From: JABWBD01 sp040768665 | Lineage (GTDB): Bacteria; Planctomycetota; Planctomycetia; Pirellulales; Thermoguttaceae | Direction: 5' to 3' | DNA length: 64,000 nucleotides | Assembly (NCBI GenBank): GCA_040768665.1 | Contig: JAXGMN010000058.1 | Coordinates: 1-64,000, forward strand | Part shown: positions 45,178 to 53,957 of the stretch, in pieces | Layout of the letters: each line of letters starts with the position of its first letter | Position numbering within the stretch: position 1 is the first letter of the stretch | Program-made: the position numbers and the translations under genes | Notes under the pieces: generated by a model | The model's database searches: none | What the model saw: only the letters and a program-made list of their open reading frames with translations | What the model was told of the DNA's origin: nothing

Positions 45178-46548
45178 TTAGCGCCGGGCCACTGCCGGCT
45201 CGGTGTTCAGCGAGAGGAAGCCGTAGAAGATTTCGCTGTCCCGAAGAATAAAGAACTTCAAGGGGAGCAGAGTGGCAAAATCCGACCGGCTCATGATATA
45301 GGCCACGTTGTCCAACGAGACCGTTTCCCAGATGTGCATCCCGACCAGCACGTCGCCGGGATGAATCCCTTGGAGTGACGCCGGGCTGTTCGGCCGCACG
45401 GCGGCAACCGCCAGTCCTCCACGGTACCGCGTTTGAAATCTTCGCCGAAACTCGGCCGGAGCGATCGGCTTCAACTCGAGCCCCAAGACCTCCCACGAGG
45501 GGCTGAGCAGAGGCTTCACCGCCGCCGGCGGAGCGGCCAGCGTCAAGGTCAAGTGGAGCGGTTCGCCGCCTCGGGCCACGGACACCTCCAACGCCTCGCC
45601 GCCTTTTCGATCCAACAGGGCGCGGTGGAAATCCAGTGTGCGGTTCATCTCGGTGTCGTCGATCCTGCTGACGATGTCGCCCGGTCGAAGGCCAACCTGT
45701 GCCGCGGGGCTGTTGGGATCCACGGAGCTGACGGCAAGGCCTCGTGGCCCTGGATGGGCCTGAGGTTCGAGCTCCAGCCCGTGCCAGTTCCGCTGCAGAT
45801 TGTAGGTCGCCAGCAGGCCCGCAGCGACCTCCATAGCCTTGTCCACCGGAATGGCAAAGCCGATCCCTTGTGCGCCGGCTCGGACGGCTACGTTGACGCC
45901 GATCATCTCGCCGTCGATATTCAATAGGGGGCCGCCGGAGTTGCCCGGATTGATGCTGGCATCCGTCTGGATCAAGTCTTCATAGTACTGCGCGTCACTG
46001 ACCTGGACCGCACGATGCAGGGCGCTGATAATGCCCCTCGTTACCGTGTGTTCGTAGCCGTAGGCATTGCCGACCGCCACGACAGGCTCCCCCGTCATCA
46101 GGTCCGACGAGGTTCCGATCGTGATCGGCTCGACCGGCTGTGCCGGATCGATTTTAATGACGGCCAGATCGGTTTCCGGGTCGCGGACGATCAGCCTGGC
46201 GGTGTACCGCTCGCCATCGGACATCGTCACCTGGATCTCCCGCACCGCGTCGACCACGTGATGATTGGTGAGAATGAAACCGCGGGAGTCGATAACCACT
46301 CCGGTGCCCATCCCGTTCACCCGCCGGCTCGAATCGGCTGCGCCGGCCTGGGAGTCCGTGAGCGTCTTTTCCCCTCGGATGTTCACCACCGAACCCCGTG
46401 CGCGCTGCACCGCCTTGACGATCGGCGTCTGCCGAAGCTCGGAGCCCCGGGCCGGCGCAATTCCCGCCGGGGAACTCCACACCGCGGTGATCCCGAGGCA
46501 AACGATCCAGGAGCAGATTGCCGGCAGCAGCGGGGGTCGGTCGGCCAT
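45178..46548 (-). CDS. HtrA/DegP-like trypsin-type serine protease with PDZ domains
   Basis: The ATG at 46548 gives a signal peptide (MADRPPLLPAICSWIVCLGI); the 196 codons upstream in frame are not protein-like. The catalytic triad is visible: His in ILTNHHVVDAV near residue 95, Asp in TDLAVIKIDP near 128, Ser in NPGNSGGPLL near 203. Two PDZ-like regions follow at about 270-340 (GLRPGDIVSRIDDTEM) and 370-440 (GIHPGDVLVGMHIWET). At 456 residues it matches HtrA length. It should be a periplasmic or envelope protease/chaperone for misfolded proteins. The adjacent repeat cluster begins right at its stop codon. Confidence 0.88.
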   Translation of the reverse strand: MADRPPLLPAICSWIVCLGITAVWSSPAGIAPARGSELRQTPIVKAVQRARGSVVNIRGEKTLTDSQAGAADSSRRVNGMGTGVVIDSRGFILTNHHVVDAVREIQVTMSDGERYTARLIVRDPETDLAVIKIDPAQPVEPITIGTSSDLMTGEPVVAVGNAYGYEHTVTRGIISALHRAVQVSDAQYYEDLIQTDASINPGNSGGPLLNIDGEMIGVNVAVRAGAQGIGFAIPVDKAMEVAAGLLATYNLQRNWHGLELEPQAHPGPRGLAVSSVDPNSPAAQVGLRPGDIVSRIDDTEMNRTLDFHRALLDRKGGEALEVSVARGGEPLHLTLTLAAPPAAVKPLLSPSWEVLGLELKPIAPAEFRRRFQTRYRGGLAVAAVRPNSPASLQGIHPGDVLVGMHIWETVSLDNVAYIMSRSDFATLLPLKFFILRDSEIFYGFLSLNTEPAVARR

Positions 46549-46772
46549 AGGTGACTGATCGGAGGTGGTGAATGAAATATTGCGGTTTACCCTATCGACC
46601 GGGATTCGACTCGCGCCGCGTCGGCTCCGCAGACCCGGTAACACTAGAGTAATCGGCGATAGGTCCGCCACCCCTTGACAGGCGACGGAGACAACCGGTA
46701 TAGACTGCCCAATTCTCCACCCTCCGACTGGTGCTAAGGCCGCGTCGAAAAACATAACTCCCAGCCAAGCCC

Positions 46773-47426
46773 CTATTTCCGTGCCACCGGCCTGTGTGCC
46801 ACCGGCACCGGGTCCTGCTCGCTTTGCCGATCTGCTTCCGACGAGGAGAAGACCCAGATCAGTCTGCTTTCGCGTGGATTCGATGGTGTGGAATTCTCGC
46901 TCGTTCCCGGAAGAGGGATTACCTCCGCCTTTTCTCCGGACGGAGCCATGCCTTGGTCGGGGGCATCCGACTGGGACGGATTCGGGTCCAGCCGGTCGTT
47001 CGGAGGCAGGGGAGCCGCTGTCGCCGCCGAAGGAGCCGGGTTTCCGAATACCGGCTGTGTCGGGACAGGATGGAACCGCGACGGGGCCTGGCAGCCCGGC
47101 TGAACGAGTAACGGACCTGGGTTGTCCGCCCGGCAAACTCGTTGGCGAGATTGTCTTGCTCTCGAAACCGCCTGGTCATACTTGTCAGCGTCTATCCCGC
47201 ACGAATCGTTCACCACGACCGTGCCATCGTGCGCTGAGCAACTCTCGGTGCAATCCCGTTCTGAGAGGGAACGGCTTGCCAGCCAAGGCACTCGATTCAA
47301 CTCCAGCGACCAGTCGCCACGCAGAAGAACGCCGTGTCGGGCGCACGGGCAGCATCCGGTCGCCAGCAGGGCCAGGCAGATGGCAAGCTGGGCAGTGGCT
47401 CCTGATGGGCTTGGCGTCACCGCCAC
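46773..47426 (-). CDS. Putative lipoprotein of unknown function
   Basis: A 217-residue frame starts with GTG, with a gga-gg site just upstream. The leader LAICLALLATGCC ends in a lipobox-like LATGC, so the protein is probably lipid-anchored. Right after it CPCARHGVLLRGDWSLELNR resembles the start of short exported planctomycete proteins (recollection, unverified). The rest is Pro/Ser/Asn-rich, low in hydrophobic residues and likely disordered (PAPSAATAAPLPPNDRLDPN). A 290-codon frame runs on the other strand over the same DNA; the lipobox and composition favour this strand. No function can be proposed. Confidence 0.5.
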   Translation of the reverse strand: MAVTPSPSGATAQLAICLALLATGCCPCARHGVLLRGDWSLELNRVPWLASRSLSERDCTESCSAHDGTVVVNDSCGIDADKYDQAVSRARQSRQRVCRADNPGPLLVQPGCQAPSRFHPVPTQPVFGNPAPSAATAAPLPPNDRLDPNPSQSDAPDQGMAPSGEKAEVIPLPGTSENSTPSNPRESRLIWVFSSSEADRQSEQDPVPVAHRPVARK

Positions 47427-47650
47427 TACCTCCGATCATGAGACGCAAGGGGGTTGTCCGCAACTGGCGGAAATGCGCTTTGGGGCTGTCCGCTTTCGCT
47501 AGATCGGCATGCGCTGGCCGGAATATTGAGCGCAACCGGCAAGCTTTGCCTGCTCCCCAGCGTTGCCGGGGCACCCCGTGGCGCCCCACAAAGGACGCGA
47601 GACTGCCCATGTTCCCGCGTTTATCGCAATGCACGACTGGAAACCCGGGC

Positions 47651-47738
47651 TGATGAAAAAGGGGACAGGCGCCGCAAGCAACAGTGGGCGAATGGGACCG
47701 AAGATACAAGCTCTTGCGGAGCCAGTCCCCTTTTCATC
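47651..47738. repeat. Dispersed palindromic repeat copy
   Basis: tgatgaaaaaggggacaggc at the left and gccagtccccttttcatca at the right pair as an inverted repeat with one bulge and one mismatch. The arm words match the inner arms of the element at 34400-34500. It lies between the lipoprotein and feoB genes; the rest of that 350-base gap shows no gene. Confidence 0.65.
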
Positions 47739-47776
47739 ACCCCAGTAGACACGTGCCGCAAGCCCGCGGCTCGGCA

Positions 47777-50026
47777 TCACGCCTGTCCAGCGATCCAGGT
47801 GCCCACCTGATAGGTGATCACCGCGCCGAGGTAGGCCAGCGTGGTCATATAGGCAAATGTGAAGGCGGGCCAGCGCCAACTATTGGTCTCGCGTTGGATC
47901 ACGGCGAGCGTTGCGGCACACTGGGCACATAGGGCAAAGAAGACCATGATCGACAGCGCTATTGGGATGGTAAACAGTGGCCGGTCGGTTCCCTCCCAGG
48001 TCGCGCTACGCAATCGGGCGGTGAGTTCGGCAAGTCCTTCCTCCGACTCCAGATTGGCGTCGTCGCCGACGTCGAAGATCACACTCAGTGTCGCCACGAC
48101 GATCTCTCGTGCGGGAAAGGACGCGATAACCGCGGAGCCGATTCGCCAGTCCCAGCCCATCGGCGCAAAGACCGGTTCGATCGTCCTACCCAACCGACCC
48201 AGGAGACTCTGCCGCTGGTACTCGCCAGCGATCTGCCGCTTGATCCGTGCTTGCTCTCCGAGCAGATCGGTTCGCCGGGGGTGACCTTGGGGAAGCGATG
48301 CCAACTCCGCCTCGATCCGTTCTTGACGGGCGAGAAAAGGCCCCTCGACCGCCGCCTCGTCGTGCGGATAGTAGATCGCCGCCCAGACAAGAATCGAGAC
48401 GGCCAGGATCATCGTTCCCGCACAGCGGACGAAGGCGAAGGCCCGTTCAAAAACCCGATAAAAGATCGTCCGCGGCGAAGGCCACTTGTAGCTTGGCAAC
48501 TCCATCACGAACGGGGGCGTTGCGCCCCGCAGCAAAGTCCGCTTGAGCAGCAGCGCAGCGATGACCGCGGTGATCACCCCGAGAAGATAGAGTCCCGCCA
48601 GCGTCAGGCCCCGAAGGCCAAGCAAACCGCCCAGAAACGTCTGCGCCGGGATAAACGCGGCGATCAGCAGGGCGTAAACCGGCAGGCGGGCCGAGCAGGT
48701 CATCAGCGGCGCAACGAGGATGGTCGTCAGCCGATCCCGCTCATCTTCGATCACCCTCGCCGCCATGATTCCCGGGATTGCGCAGGCGAACGACGAGAGC
48801 ATCGGGATGAACGACTTGCCGCTCAGCCCGACGCGAGCCATCAGGCGATCCATCAGAAAGGCCGCCCGCGCCATGTAGCCGCAGTCTTCGAGGATGGCAA
48901 TGAAAAAGAAGAGGATCAGGATCTGTGGCAGAAAGACCAGTACGCCCCCTACACCGCCGATCACCCCGTCGACCAGCAGGCTGCGCAGCGCTCCTTCCGG
49001 CATAGCGGTTTCGACGAGCGAGCCTGCCGTTGCGATCGCCTCCTCGATCCACGCCATGAATGGTTCGGCCCAGGAGAAGACCGATTGGAAGACCACGACC
49101 ATCACCACGGCAAAAAACAGGGTCCCCCAGAGTCGATGCGTCAGTATGCGGTCGATCCGATCGGTGACCGTGGTACCGTATTTCTCCGGTTCGGTCAGGA
49201 GCCCGCCGAGCACGCGGTCGACCCACGCATAACGTGCCGCCGGCTCCACGCCGGGCACTGCGTGTCCGGCCTCCGAAAGGCGGAATCTCGCGCGGGCAAT
49301 CTCCTCGCGGACCTGGCCGTTGCCCGCTGGCAGAAGCAGGTTCTGGAGATAGCCGCCCGCATCGAGCAGAAGTCTCCGAACCAGGTATCGCGGAAGCGGA
49401 GCCCGATCCTCGCTGATCGGGCATTCCGCCAAGAGCCGCTCGAGTCGCGAGACCTCCTCCTCGAAGATCAACGGCAAAGGGGTCGGTGTCCGGGCCGGTT
49501 GCTTGCCGACAGCGGCGGCGAGCGCGGTCTTCAGTTCCGCGACACCGATCCGACGATTGGCCTGCATAGGCACGACGGGAACGCCCAGGTTTTTCTCCAG
49601 ATGCCTCACATCGATCCCGACGCCCTGGGCCTCCGCAACGTCGAGCATATTGAGCGCCACCACAGTCGGCACTCCCAGCTCAAGCACCTGGCTGAGCAGG
49701 TAGAGGTTCCGCCGCAGATTGCTGGCGTCAAGGATGGCAATCACTGCACCGATAGGTGCCGCATTGGTCCGGCGTCCCAGAAGAACATCCACTGCCACCA
49801 TCTCATCACGAGATCGGGGTGCGAGACTATAAAGCCCCGGCAGGTCCACGATCTCGAAACGCAGACCGTCCCAAGTCGTCTGACCGGTTCGCTTTTCGAC
49901 GGTCACACCGGGGTAGTTGCCCACACGTTGATGAATGCCGACAAGAGCGCCGAAGAGCGTCGACTTCCCGGTATTCGGATTTCCGATCAGGGCAACGGAA
50001 ACCGCAGATTGCTGAGGGGGGGGCAT
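47777..50026 (-). CDS. feoB: Ferrous iron transporter FeoB
   Basis: The ATG at 50026 (MPPPQQSAVSVALIGNPNTGKST) is chosen because it brings the G domain close to the N-terminus; an in-frame start at 50056 is possible. The G-protein motifs are G1 GNPNTGKST near 15-23, G3 VDLPGLYSL near 60-68 and G4 ALNMLDVAE near 123. A helical regulatory domain leads to about ten membrane helices from about 300, with the conserved GFFGWG-like core replaced by FIPMLSSFACAIPGIMAARV near 415, a region containing the conserved Cys-Ala-Ile-Pro. The C-terminal gate includes FFALCAQCAATLAVIQRET near 700. 749 residues is normal. It imports Fe(II) across the cytoplasmic membrane. Confidence 0.95.
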   Translation of the reverse strand: MPPPQQSAVSVALIGNPNTGKSTLFGALVGIHQRVGNYPGVTVEKRTGQTTWDGLRFEIVDLPGLYSLAPRSRDEMVAVDVLLGRRTNAAPIGAVIAILDASNLRRNLYLLSQVLELGVPTVVALNMLDVAEAQGVGIDVRHLEKNLGVPVVPMQANRRIGVAELKTALAAAVGKQPARTPTPLPLIFEEEVSRLERLLAECPISEDRAPLPRYLVRRLLLDAGGYLQNLLLPAGNGQVREEIARARFRLSEAGHAVPGVEPAARYAWVDRVLGGLLTEPEKYGTTVTDRIDRILTHRLWGTLFFAVVMVVVFQSVFSWAEPFMAWIEEAIATAGSLVETAMPEGALRSLLVDGVIGGVGGVLVFLPQILILFFFIAILEDCGYMARAAFLMDRLMARVGLSGKSFIPMLSSFACAIPGIMAARVIEDERDRLTTILVAPLMTCSARLPVYALLIAAFIPAQTFLGGLLGLRGLTLAGLYLLGVITAVIAALLLKRTLLRGATPPFVMELPSYKWPSPRTIFYRVFERAFAFVRCAGTMILAVSILVWAAIYYPHDEAAVEGPFLARQERIEAELASLPQGHPRRTDLLGEQARIKRQIAGEYQRQSLLGRLGRTIEPVFAPMGWDWRIGSAVIASFPAREIVVATLSVIFDVGDDANLESEEGLAELTARLRSATWEGTDRPLFTIPIALSIMVFFALCAQCAATLAVIQRETNSWRWPAFTFAYMTTLAYLGAVITYQVGTWIAGQA

Positions 50027-50083
50027 GGCCCGGAGGAAGGTAGGGGATCGCGCCAAGCGGCACGAAGCGGCAAGAAAGTTGCT

Positions 50084-50338
50084 TTAGGGCGCGGACGAAC
50101 CATGCGGGTCGACCAGGACATTGATCAGGTGGTCCGCTCGGATACATACCTTGTTTCCGCCGAGCCGAACGATACACGGGCTGCCGGAGCGGAACATCTC
50201 GACGCGGGTGCCGTCGCGGAACCCGAGTTCTTCGAGGCGGTGGACATGGTCAGGCTGACCGACAATCCGGCGGACATACGCGAATTCGCCCACGGTCAAG
50301 TGATTCAGCGGAATGGCAGTGTCCGCACGTCGTATCAC
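50084..50338 (-). CDS. feoA: Ferrous iron transport protein FeoA
   Basis: This is an 84-residue SH3-like protein. IPLNHLTVGEFAYVRRIVGQ, then RLEELGFRDGTRVEMFRSGS and CIVRLGGNKVCIRADHLINV are the consecutive beta-strand blocks of FeoA. It lies 57 bases upstream of feoB and is the first gene of the operon. It assists FeoB activity at the cytoplasmic face. A Fur-like palindrome and a strong promoter lie just upstream, so iron repression is expected. Confidence 0.92.
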   Translation of the reverse strand: MIRRADTAIPLNHLTVGEFAYVRRIVGQPDHVHRLEELGFRDGTRVEMFRSGSPCIVRLGGNKVCIRADHLINVLVDPHGSSAP

Positions 50339-50377
50339 GGATTACTCCCCAGTGGCGGGGCTGTTGGGATTCGGAAA

Positions 50378-50392
50378 TGAGACTCAGTCTCA
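50378..50392. promoter_or_regulatory. Fur-like box at the feoAB promoter
   Basis: TGAGACT-C-AGTCTCA is a perfect 7-1-7 palindrome, the geometry of Fur-family boxes (TGAnAnT-n-AnTnTCA). It sits between the -10 box (50403-50408) and the feoA start (50338), where a bound repressor would block initiation. Confidence 0.6.
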
Positions 50393-50402
50393 CTAAACGG
50401 GG

Positions 50403-50432
50403 ATTCTAGCATGGTTTCTCGGGTAATAGCAA
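50403..50432 (-). promoter_or_regulatory. feoAB promoter
   Basis: On the minus strand TTGCTA (50432-50427) and TAGAAT (50408-50403) are 18 bases apart. A TGC immediately before the -10 adds an extended -10 element. Transcription would begin near 50396, giving a leader of about 58 bases before feoA. Confidence 0.55.
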
Positions 50433-50619
50433 GTACCATTTGAAGACATTCCTCAGAGATTTTCTGGCTTGAAAGGGAAATGAGGCTCGTTGGCAAACGA
50501 CGGGAGGGTCCGTCCGCCATCAAACAGCGGTATGGCGATCACAAACCAACATTGCTGCTTATTCCAAAACGGGTTACTCTGCTCGGGTTGCGCTCCCGTC
50601 TTTCTCTGAGGAGTCATGG

Positions 50620-53025
50620 ATGGCCCAACTGGTTACCCCCCACGTCCAACACGACGTACCCCGGCCTCACGCAGACCTGCGCCAACAGCGGGTCCAGGAA
50701 CTGCTTGAGACTTTCTTGCGCCGCACACGGAATCTCCTGCAGGAGGGCTCCGACCGCAATCGTACCAGGAAGACCGCAAGGGCTTTTCTCGACCAGCGTG
50801 GAATTCAGCCCGACGACTTCCAACGCCTTCCTCTCGGCTTGTTGCTCGATACCGAAGAAATGGCTCAGGCACTTTGCGAAGCAGGCTTTCGGCCTGAGGA
50901 GGTCGAGGCGTCGAAGCTGACCGCCGATCCTCGCCTCGCTGGCCGACTCATTGGGCCGATCCACGACGGCCAGGGCCAGATTCTCAGTTTCTGGGCCCGA
51001 CATCCCGAGGATCGCTCCCCGAAGTACCTGTACAAAGGCCGCTGGCAGGAAGCCGCCGGGGCGTTCGGATTAAGCGGTGCGTCGTCTGCGCTGAAGGCCA
51101 ACGGCGGCAATCTGCTGTTGGTCGGCGATGTGCTTGATGCCGTTCTTCTCGTGCACCAAGGCTTTGCCCCCGTGGCAGCAATCGGCGGGGCGCCACACGA
51201 GATGACGTCGGTCCGCTGGCAGCGCCTGGCCGAACAAGGCGTTCGCGAGGCGACGCTCATGATGTGCGGCGGCCAGGCCAACTCCCGGGAACTCGTGACC
51301 GCTCTCGAAGCGGTTTTCTCTGCGACCCAGTCGCCTCGCGTCTTCGTGGTCGTTTCCGATCCGTTGCGGCAAACCGAGTGGGTTTCGGACTTGTATCGCG
51401 ATCACGGAGCCGCTGCGTTTCGCAAACTCGTCGAGTGCCGCATCCATGCCTACCACTGCAAAGCCCTGGCCCTGCTTGACGAATATCGGCCCGAAGGGCC
51501 CTGGACCGATGCCGCGCGATTCGCTGCACTGGCTGCCGCGCGAGCTTTCTACGAATCCCAGGCAGGGCAGGACCGGATCGACGATCTGAACCGCTTCTTC
51601 GTCCCGCCGATACTCGACGAACTCGGGTTGGACTGGCACGGCACGCCGACGGCCGAAGAACCCGACTGGGAAGACGTGCCGGAGGACGAGAACCCGGACG
51701 AGGCGGAACCCGTCGACATCGCTCCCGCACCGGCCTCCGCCGCGGAAAAACCGTTCCGAGAAGCAGCGGAGCGTGTGGAGCAGCCGCCGACGATCGACGA
51801 AGGCCCGAGGTTGGAGGAGCCGGACGAATGCCCGCAAGTCGACGTTCGGTCGGTAGCCGAACACCTGCCGGAACACCATGCGTATCTGGCAGCTTTTGGC
51901 GGACGTCGCGGTCTTTTCCAGCGGACAATTCCGGCCCTGGACCACTTTGGCGGCGGGCTTCGCGGATCGATCGTGGTGTCCGGACCGGCCGGCGCGGCCA
52001 AGATGGCGTTGGCACTGCAACTCGGCACCGATCTCGTCCGCACCAACCCGGAGTCCTGCCTTCTGCTGGTTTCCGCGAGTCTTACTCGACAAGAGGCAAT
52101 CACGCGGCTCAAGGCTCGCCTGTCCGGCCTCAACGGCAAGAAGCTGCTGCAAGCCTGTTGCAGTCACGATCGGGCCCTACGCGTATCCGAACGGGAAAGG
52201 CTGGAAAAGGCGAAACGGGAAATGGCGGACTGGGGCAGTCGTATTTTCACTTTCGAGCAAGCCGATTGCAGCGACTGGCGGCCGGAACGACTGCGGCGGG
52301 TCTGGGACGATCTGAAGGCTCGGACAGGCTGTCGGCGTGGCGCAGTGGTGATTGAGGGATTCGAAGAATGGACCAGGCGGCGCCCATCGTCGCAAGACGC
52401 CCTCATCGCCGCGTTCCGGGATGCCCTCTCGGAGGATGTCCTCATTGCGGTAAGTCGATTGGGACGGGCGACCGTTGATGCCCACGCGATATTCCCCTAC
52501 CGGCAGTTCCCGGGCTGGCGGGTATCGAGGCTGAGCGACCCGGCAGAGACAGAACTCCTGCTCCGCCGCTGGACTGCCGCGGAACTGGCCCGTCACATTG
52601 GCAGGGGATGCTCTGCGGAGCCGATCCTGCCCGAGCGAGAGCGTCGATGGCGTGCCGTCCTGGCCCGACGCGGCTGGATCCCACACAAGCTCGAGGTCCG
52701 AGATCCTCGGCAGCCCGGTCTGGCGGGTGAAATCGAGCTTACCTTCCTGTACCGCACCTGGGATTTTCGCGAAGGGACGGTGAATTGCCGTGGCCTGTTT
52801 CTCTCCGATTGGGAGTCCGCGGGCTGCCTACCCTCGACGATGGTGCAAGCGACGAATTCCCAGGCGCTTTCGGCGATGGAAATCCCATCGAGCCAGCCCC
52901 CCGAACAAGCGGAGCAGCCGCTGGTTGCGTTCGACGCGGTCGAACCGCGAAGACTGCGAGGTCGCGGCTTCGACGACTGTACGATGCACCAATGTGGGAC
53001 GTTGGACTGTTTTTGCTTCGACTGA
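50620..53025 (+). CDS. Degenerate primase/helicase-like fusion protein (DnaG-core plus RecA/DnaB-like ATPase)
   Basis: The ATG follows tgaggagtcatgg. Residues 48-240 align by eye with the DnaG catalytic core: RAFLDQRGIQPDDFQRLPLG, LIGPIHDGQGQILSFWAR, SPKYLYKGRWQ, then the TOPRIM position LLLVGDVLDAVLLVHQGF near 164-181. There the catalytic Glu is replaced and the later Asp-x-Asp site reads MMCGGQAN. No CHC2 zinc finger is present. An acidic linker (about 345-415) joins a RecA-fold region. Its Walker A reads GPAGAAKMALALQLG near 454, with Lys kept but Thr/Ser lost, and the Walker B position reads AVVIEGFEEW near 574. The fused layout recalls T7 gp4/Twinkle, but key catalytic residues are missing. 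It is perhaps a structural replication or recombination factor; function unknown. Confidence 0.6.
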   Translation: MAQLVTPHVQHDVPRPHADLRQQRVQELLETFLRRTRNLLQEGSDRNRTRKTARAFLDQRGIQPDDFQRLPLGLLLDTEEMAQALCEAGFRPEEVEASKLTADPRLAGRLIGPIHDGQGQILSFWARHPEDRSPKYLYKGRWQEAAGAFGLSGASSALKANGGNLLLVGDVLDAVLLVHQGFAPVAAIGGAPHEMTSVRWQRLAEQGVREATLMMCGGQANSRELVTALEAVFSATQSPRVFVVVSDPLRQTEWVSDLYRDHGAAAFRKLVECRIHAYHCKALALLDEYRPEGPWTDAARFAALAAARAFYESQAGQDRIDDLNRFFVPPILDELGLDWHGTPTAEEPDWEDVPEDENPDEAEPVDIAPAPASAAEKPFREAAERVEQPPTIDEGPRLEEPDECPQVDVRSVAEHLPEHHAYLAAFGGRRGLFQRTIPALDHFGGGLRGSIVVSGPAGAAKMALALQLGTDLVRTNPESCLLLVSASLTRQEAITRLKARLSGLNGKKLLQACCSHDRALRVSERERLEKAKREMADWGSRIFTFEQADCSDWRPERLRRVWDDLKARTGCRRGAVVIEGFEEWTRRRPSSQDALIAAFRDALSEDVLIAVSRLGRATVDAHAIFPYRQFPGWRVSRLSDPAETELLLRRWTAAELARHIGRGCSAEPILPERERRWRAVLARRGWIPHKLEVRDPRQPGLAGEIELTFLYRTWDFREGTVNCRGLFLSDWESAGCLPSTMVQATNSQALSAMEIPSSQPPEQAEQPLVAFDAVEPRRLRGRGFDDCTMHQCGTLDCFCFD

Positions 53026-53191
53026 ATTTCGGGTGGCCGGGCAGTTCTCTGCTGCCGCTCCTGTTGGTTCTCGACGCAAACAGCCTCGGTAGTGCGACAA
53101 GGCGCGCCGCAGATGAGGTGCTGCTATCATCCGAAGAGGACACCGGCGAAAAAGGCGGCTGGCTCTGCAGCCGGTGGTAGGTTGACTTGAC

Positions 53192-53226
53192 GACAGGCAC
53201 AAGATGTTGTGGTGCCTGTCCTCTTT
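53192..53226 (+). terminator. Intrinsic-terminator-like hairpin
   Basis: gacaggcac (53192-53200) pairs exactly with gtgcctgtc (53212-53220), and ctcttttt follows. It lies 167 bases after the primase-like gene. The stem words also match the inner arms of the dispersed repeat family, so a repeat copy may serve as terminator. The remaining DNA to def shows no gene. Confidence 0.55.
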
Positions 53227-53358
53227 TTAAGCAGTCTCAAACAGACCTGTTGCACCTGGGACAGAGCGAGTTGCCTCGCTCACGGTCTGAAACGCCTTTC
53301 GCCGTCATTCCCCCGAGGCTTATAATGGTCTTGGAAGATCATTACGGAGTCACAGCCA

Positions 53359-53940
53359 GTGCGTATTATTCGATACCCCCACCCAACATTGCGACACAAG
53401 TCCAAGCCCCTTCGTCGCGTCGATGCCGAACTACAGCGGATGATTCGACAGATGTTCGACCTGATGTACGAGGAACAAGGGATTGGGTTGGCCGCCAATC
53501 AGGTGGACTTGCCTTACCGGTTCTTCATCATCAATATCCAAGGCGATCCCGCGGCCAAGGATGAGGAGATGGTCTTCATCAACCCCACGCTGTCGCAGCA
53601 GAAAGGGATGGCGGAGGATCGGGAAGGCTGCCTGAGCCTGCCGGACATCTATGCGCCCGTTCGGCGTCCGGAGAAGGTCGTCGTTTCTGCGTACAATGCG
53701 GCGGGGCAGGAGGTCAGCTATCAGTTGGACGGTCTGTACGCGAGAGCTGTCCAACACGAGTACGATCACCTCGACGGCGTTCTTTTCATCGACCGACTGA
53801 CTCCCGCCAATTTGCTGTCGGTGAAGGAGCCGCTGGGGGAGCTGGAGCATGAGTTCTGTGGTGGCCAGCGTCGCGGGCTGATTCCCGACGAGCAGCAGAT
53901 TGCCGCGCGACTGGCAGAACTCGAAGGCGCTCGCGCGTAA
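53359..53940 (+). CDS. def: Peptide deformylase
   Basis: GTG start (VRIIRYPHPTLRHKSKPL), 193 residues. All three deformylase motifs are present: GIGLAANQVDLP near residue 43, EGCLSLPD near 90 with the zinc Cys, and QHEYDHLDGVLF near 132 with the HExxH-type zinc His pair and catalytic Glu. It removes the formyl group from nascent N-termini. Its usual partner fmt lies 1.75 kb downstream on the same strand, separated by an antisense radical SAM gene. A C-terminal tail rich in Glu/Gln follows the fold. Confidence 0.96.
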   Translation: MRIIRYPHPTLRHKSKPLRRVDAELQRMIRQMFDLMYEEQGIGLAANQVDLPYRFFIINIQGDPAAKDEEMVFINPTLSQQKGMAEDREGCLSLPDIYAPVRRPEKVVVSAYNAAGQEVSYQLDGLYARAVQHEYDHLDGVLFIDRLTPANLLSVKEPLGELEHEFCGGQRRGLIPDEQQIAARLAELEGARA

Positions 53941-53957
53941 CGCTTCTGGTCTCGACG

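Noticed and set aside
46781..47653. 290-codon plus-strand frame opposite the putative lipoprotein
   Set aside because: It lacks a signal or motif, while the minus strand has a lipobox leader with a ribosome-binding site; kept as a minor doubt.
48251..50380. 709-codon open frame on the plus strand across feoB
   Set aside because: It is an antisense shadow of feoB in GC-rich DNA: Arg/Asp/Gln/His-rich, no motif, no ribosome-binding site, and it runs over the feoA gene as well.
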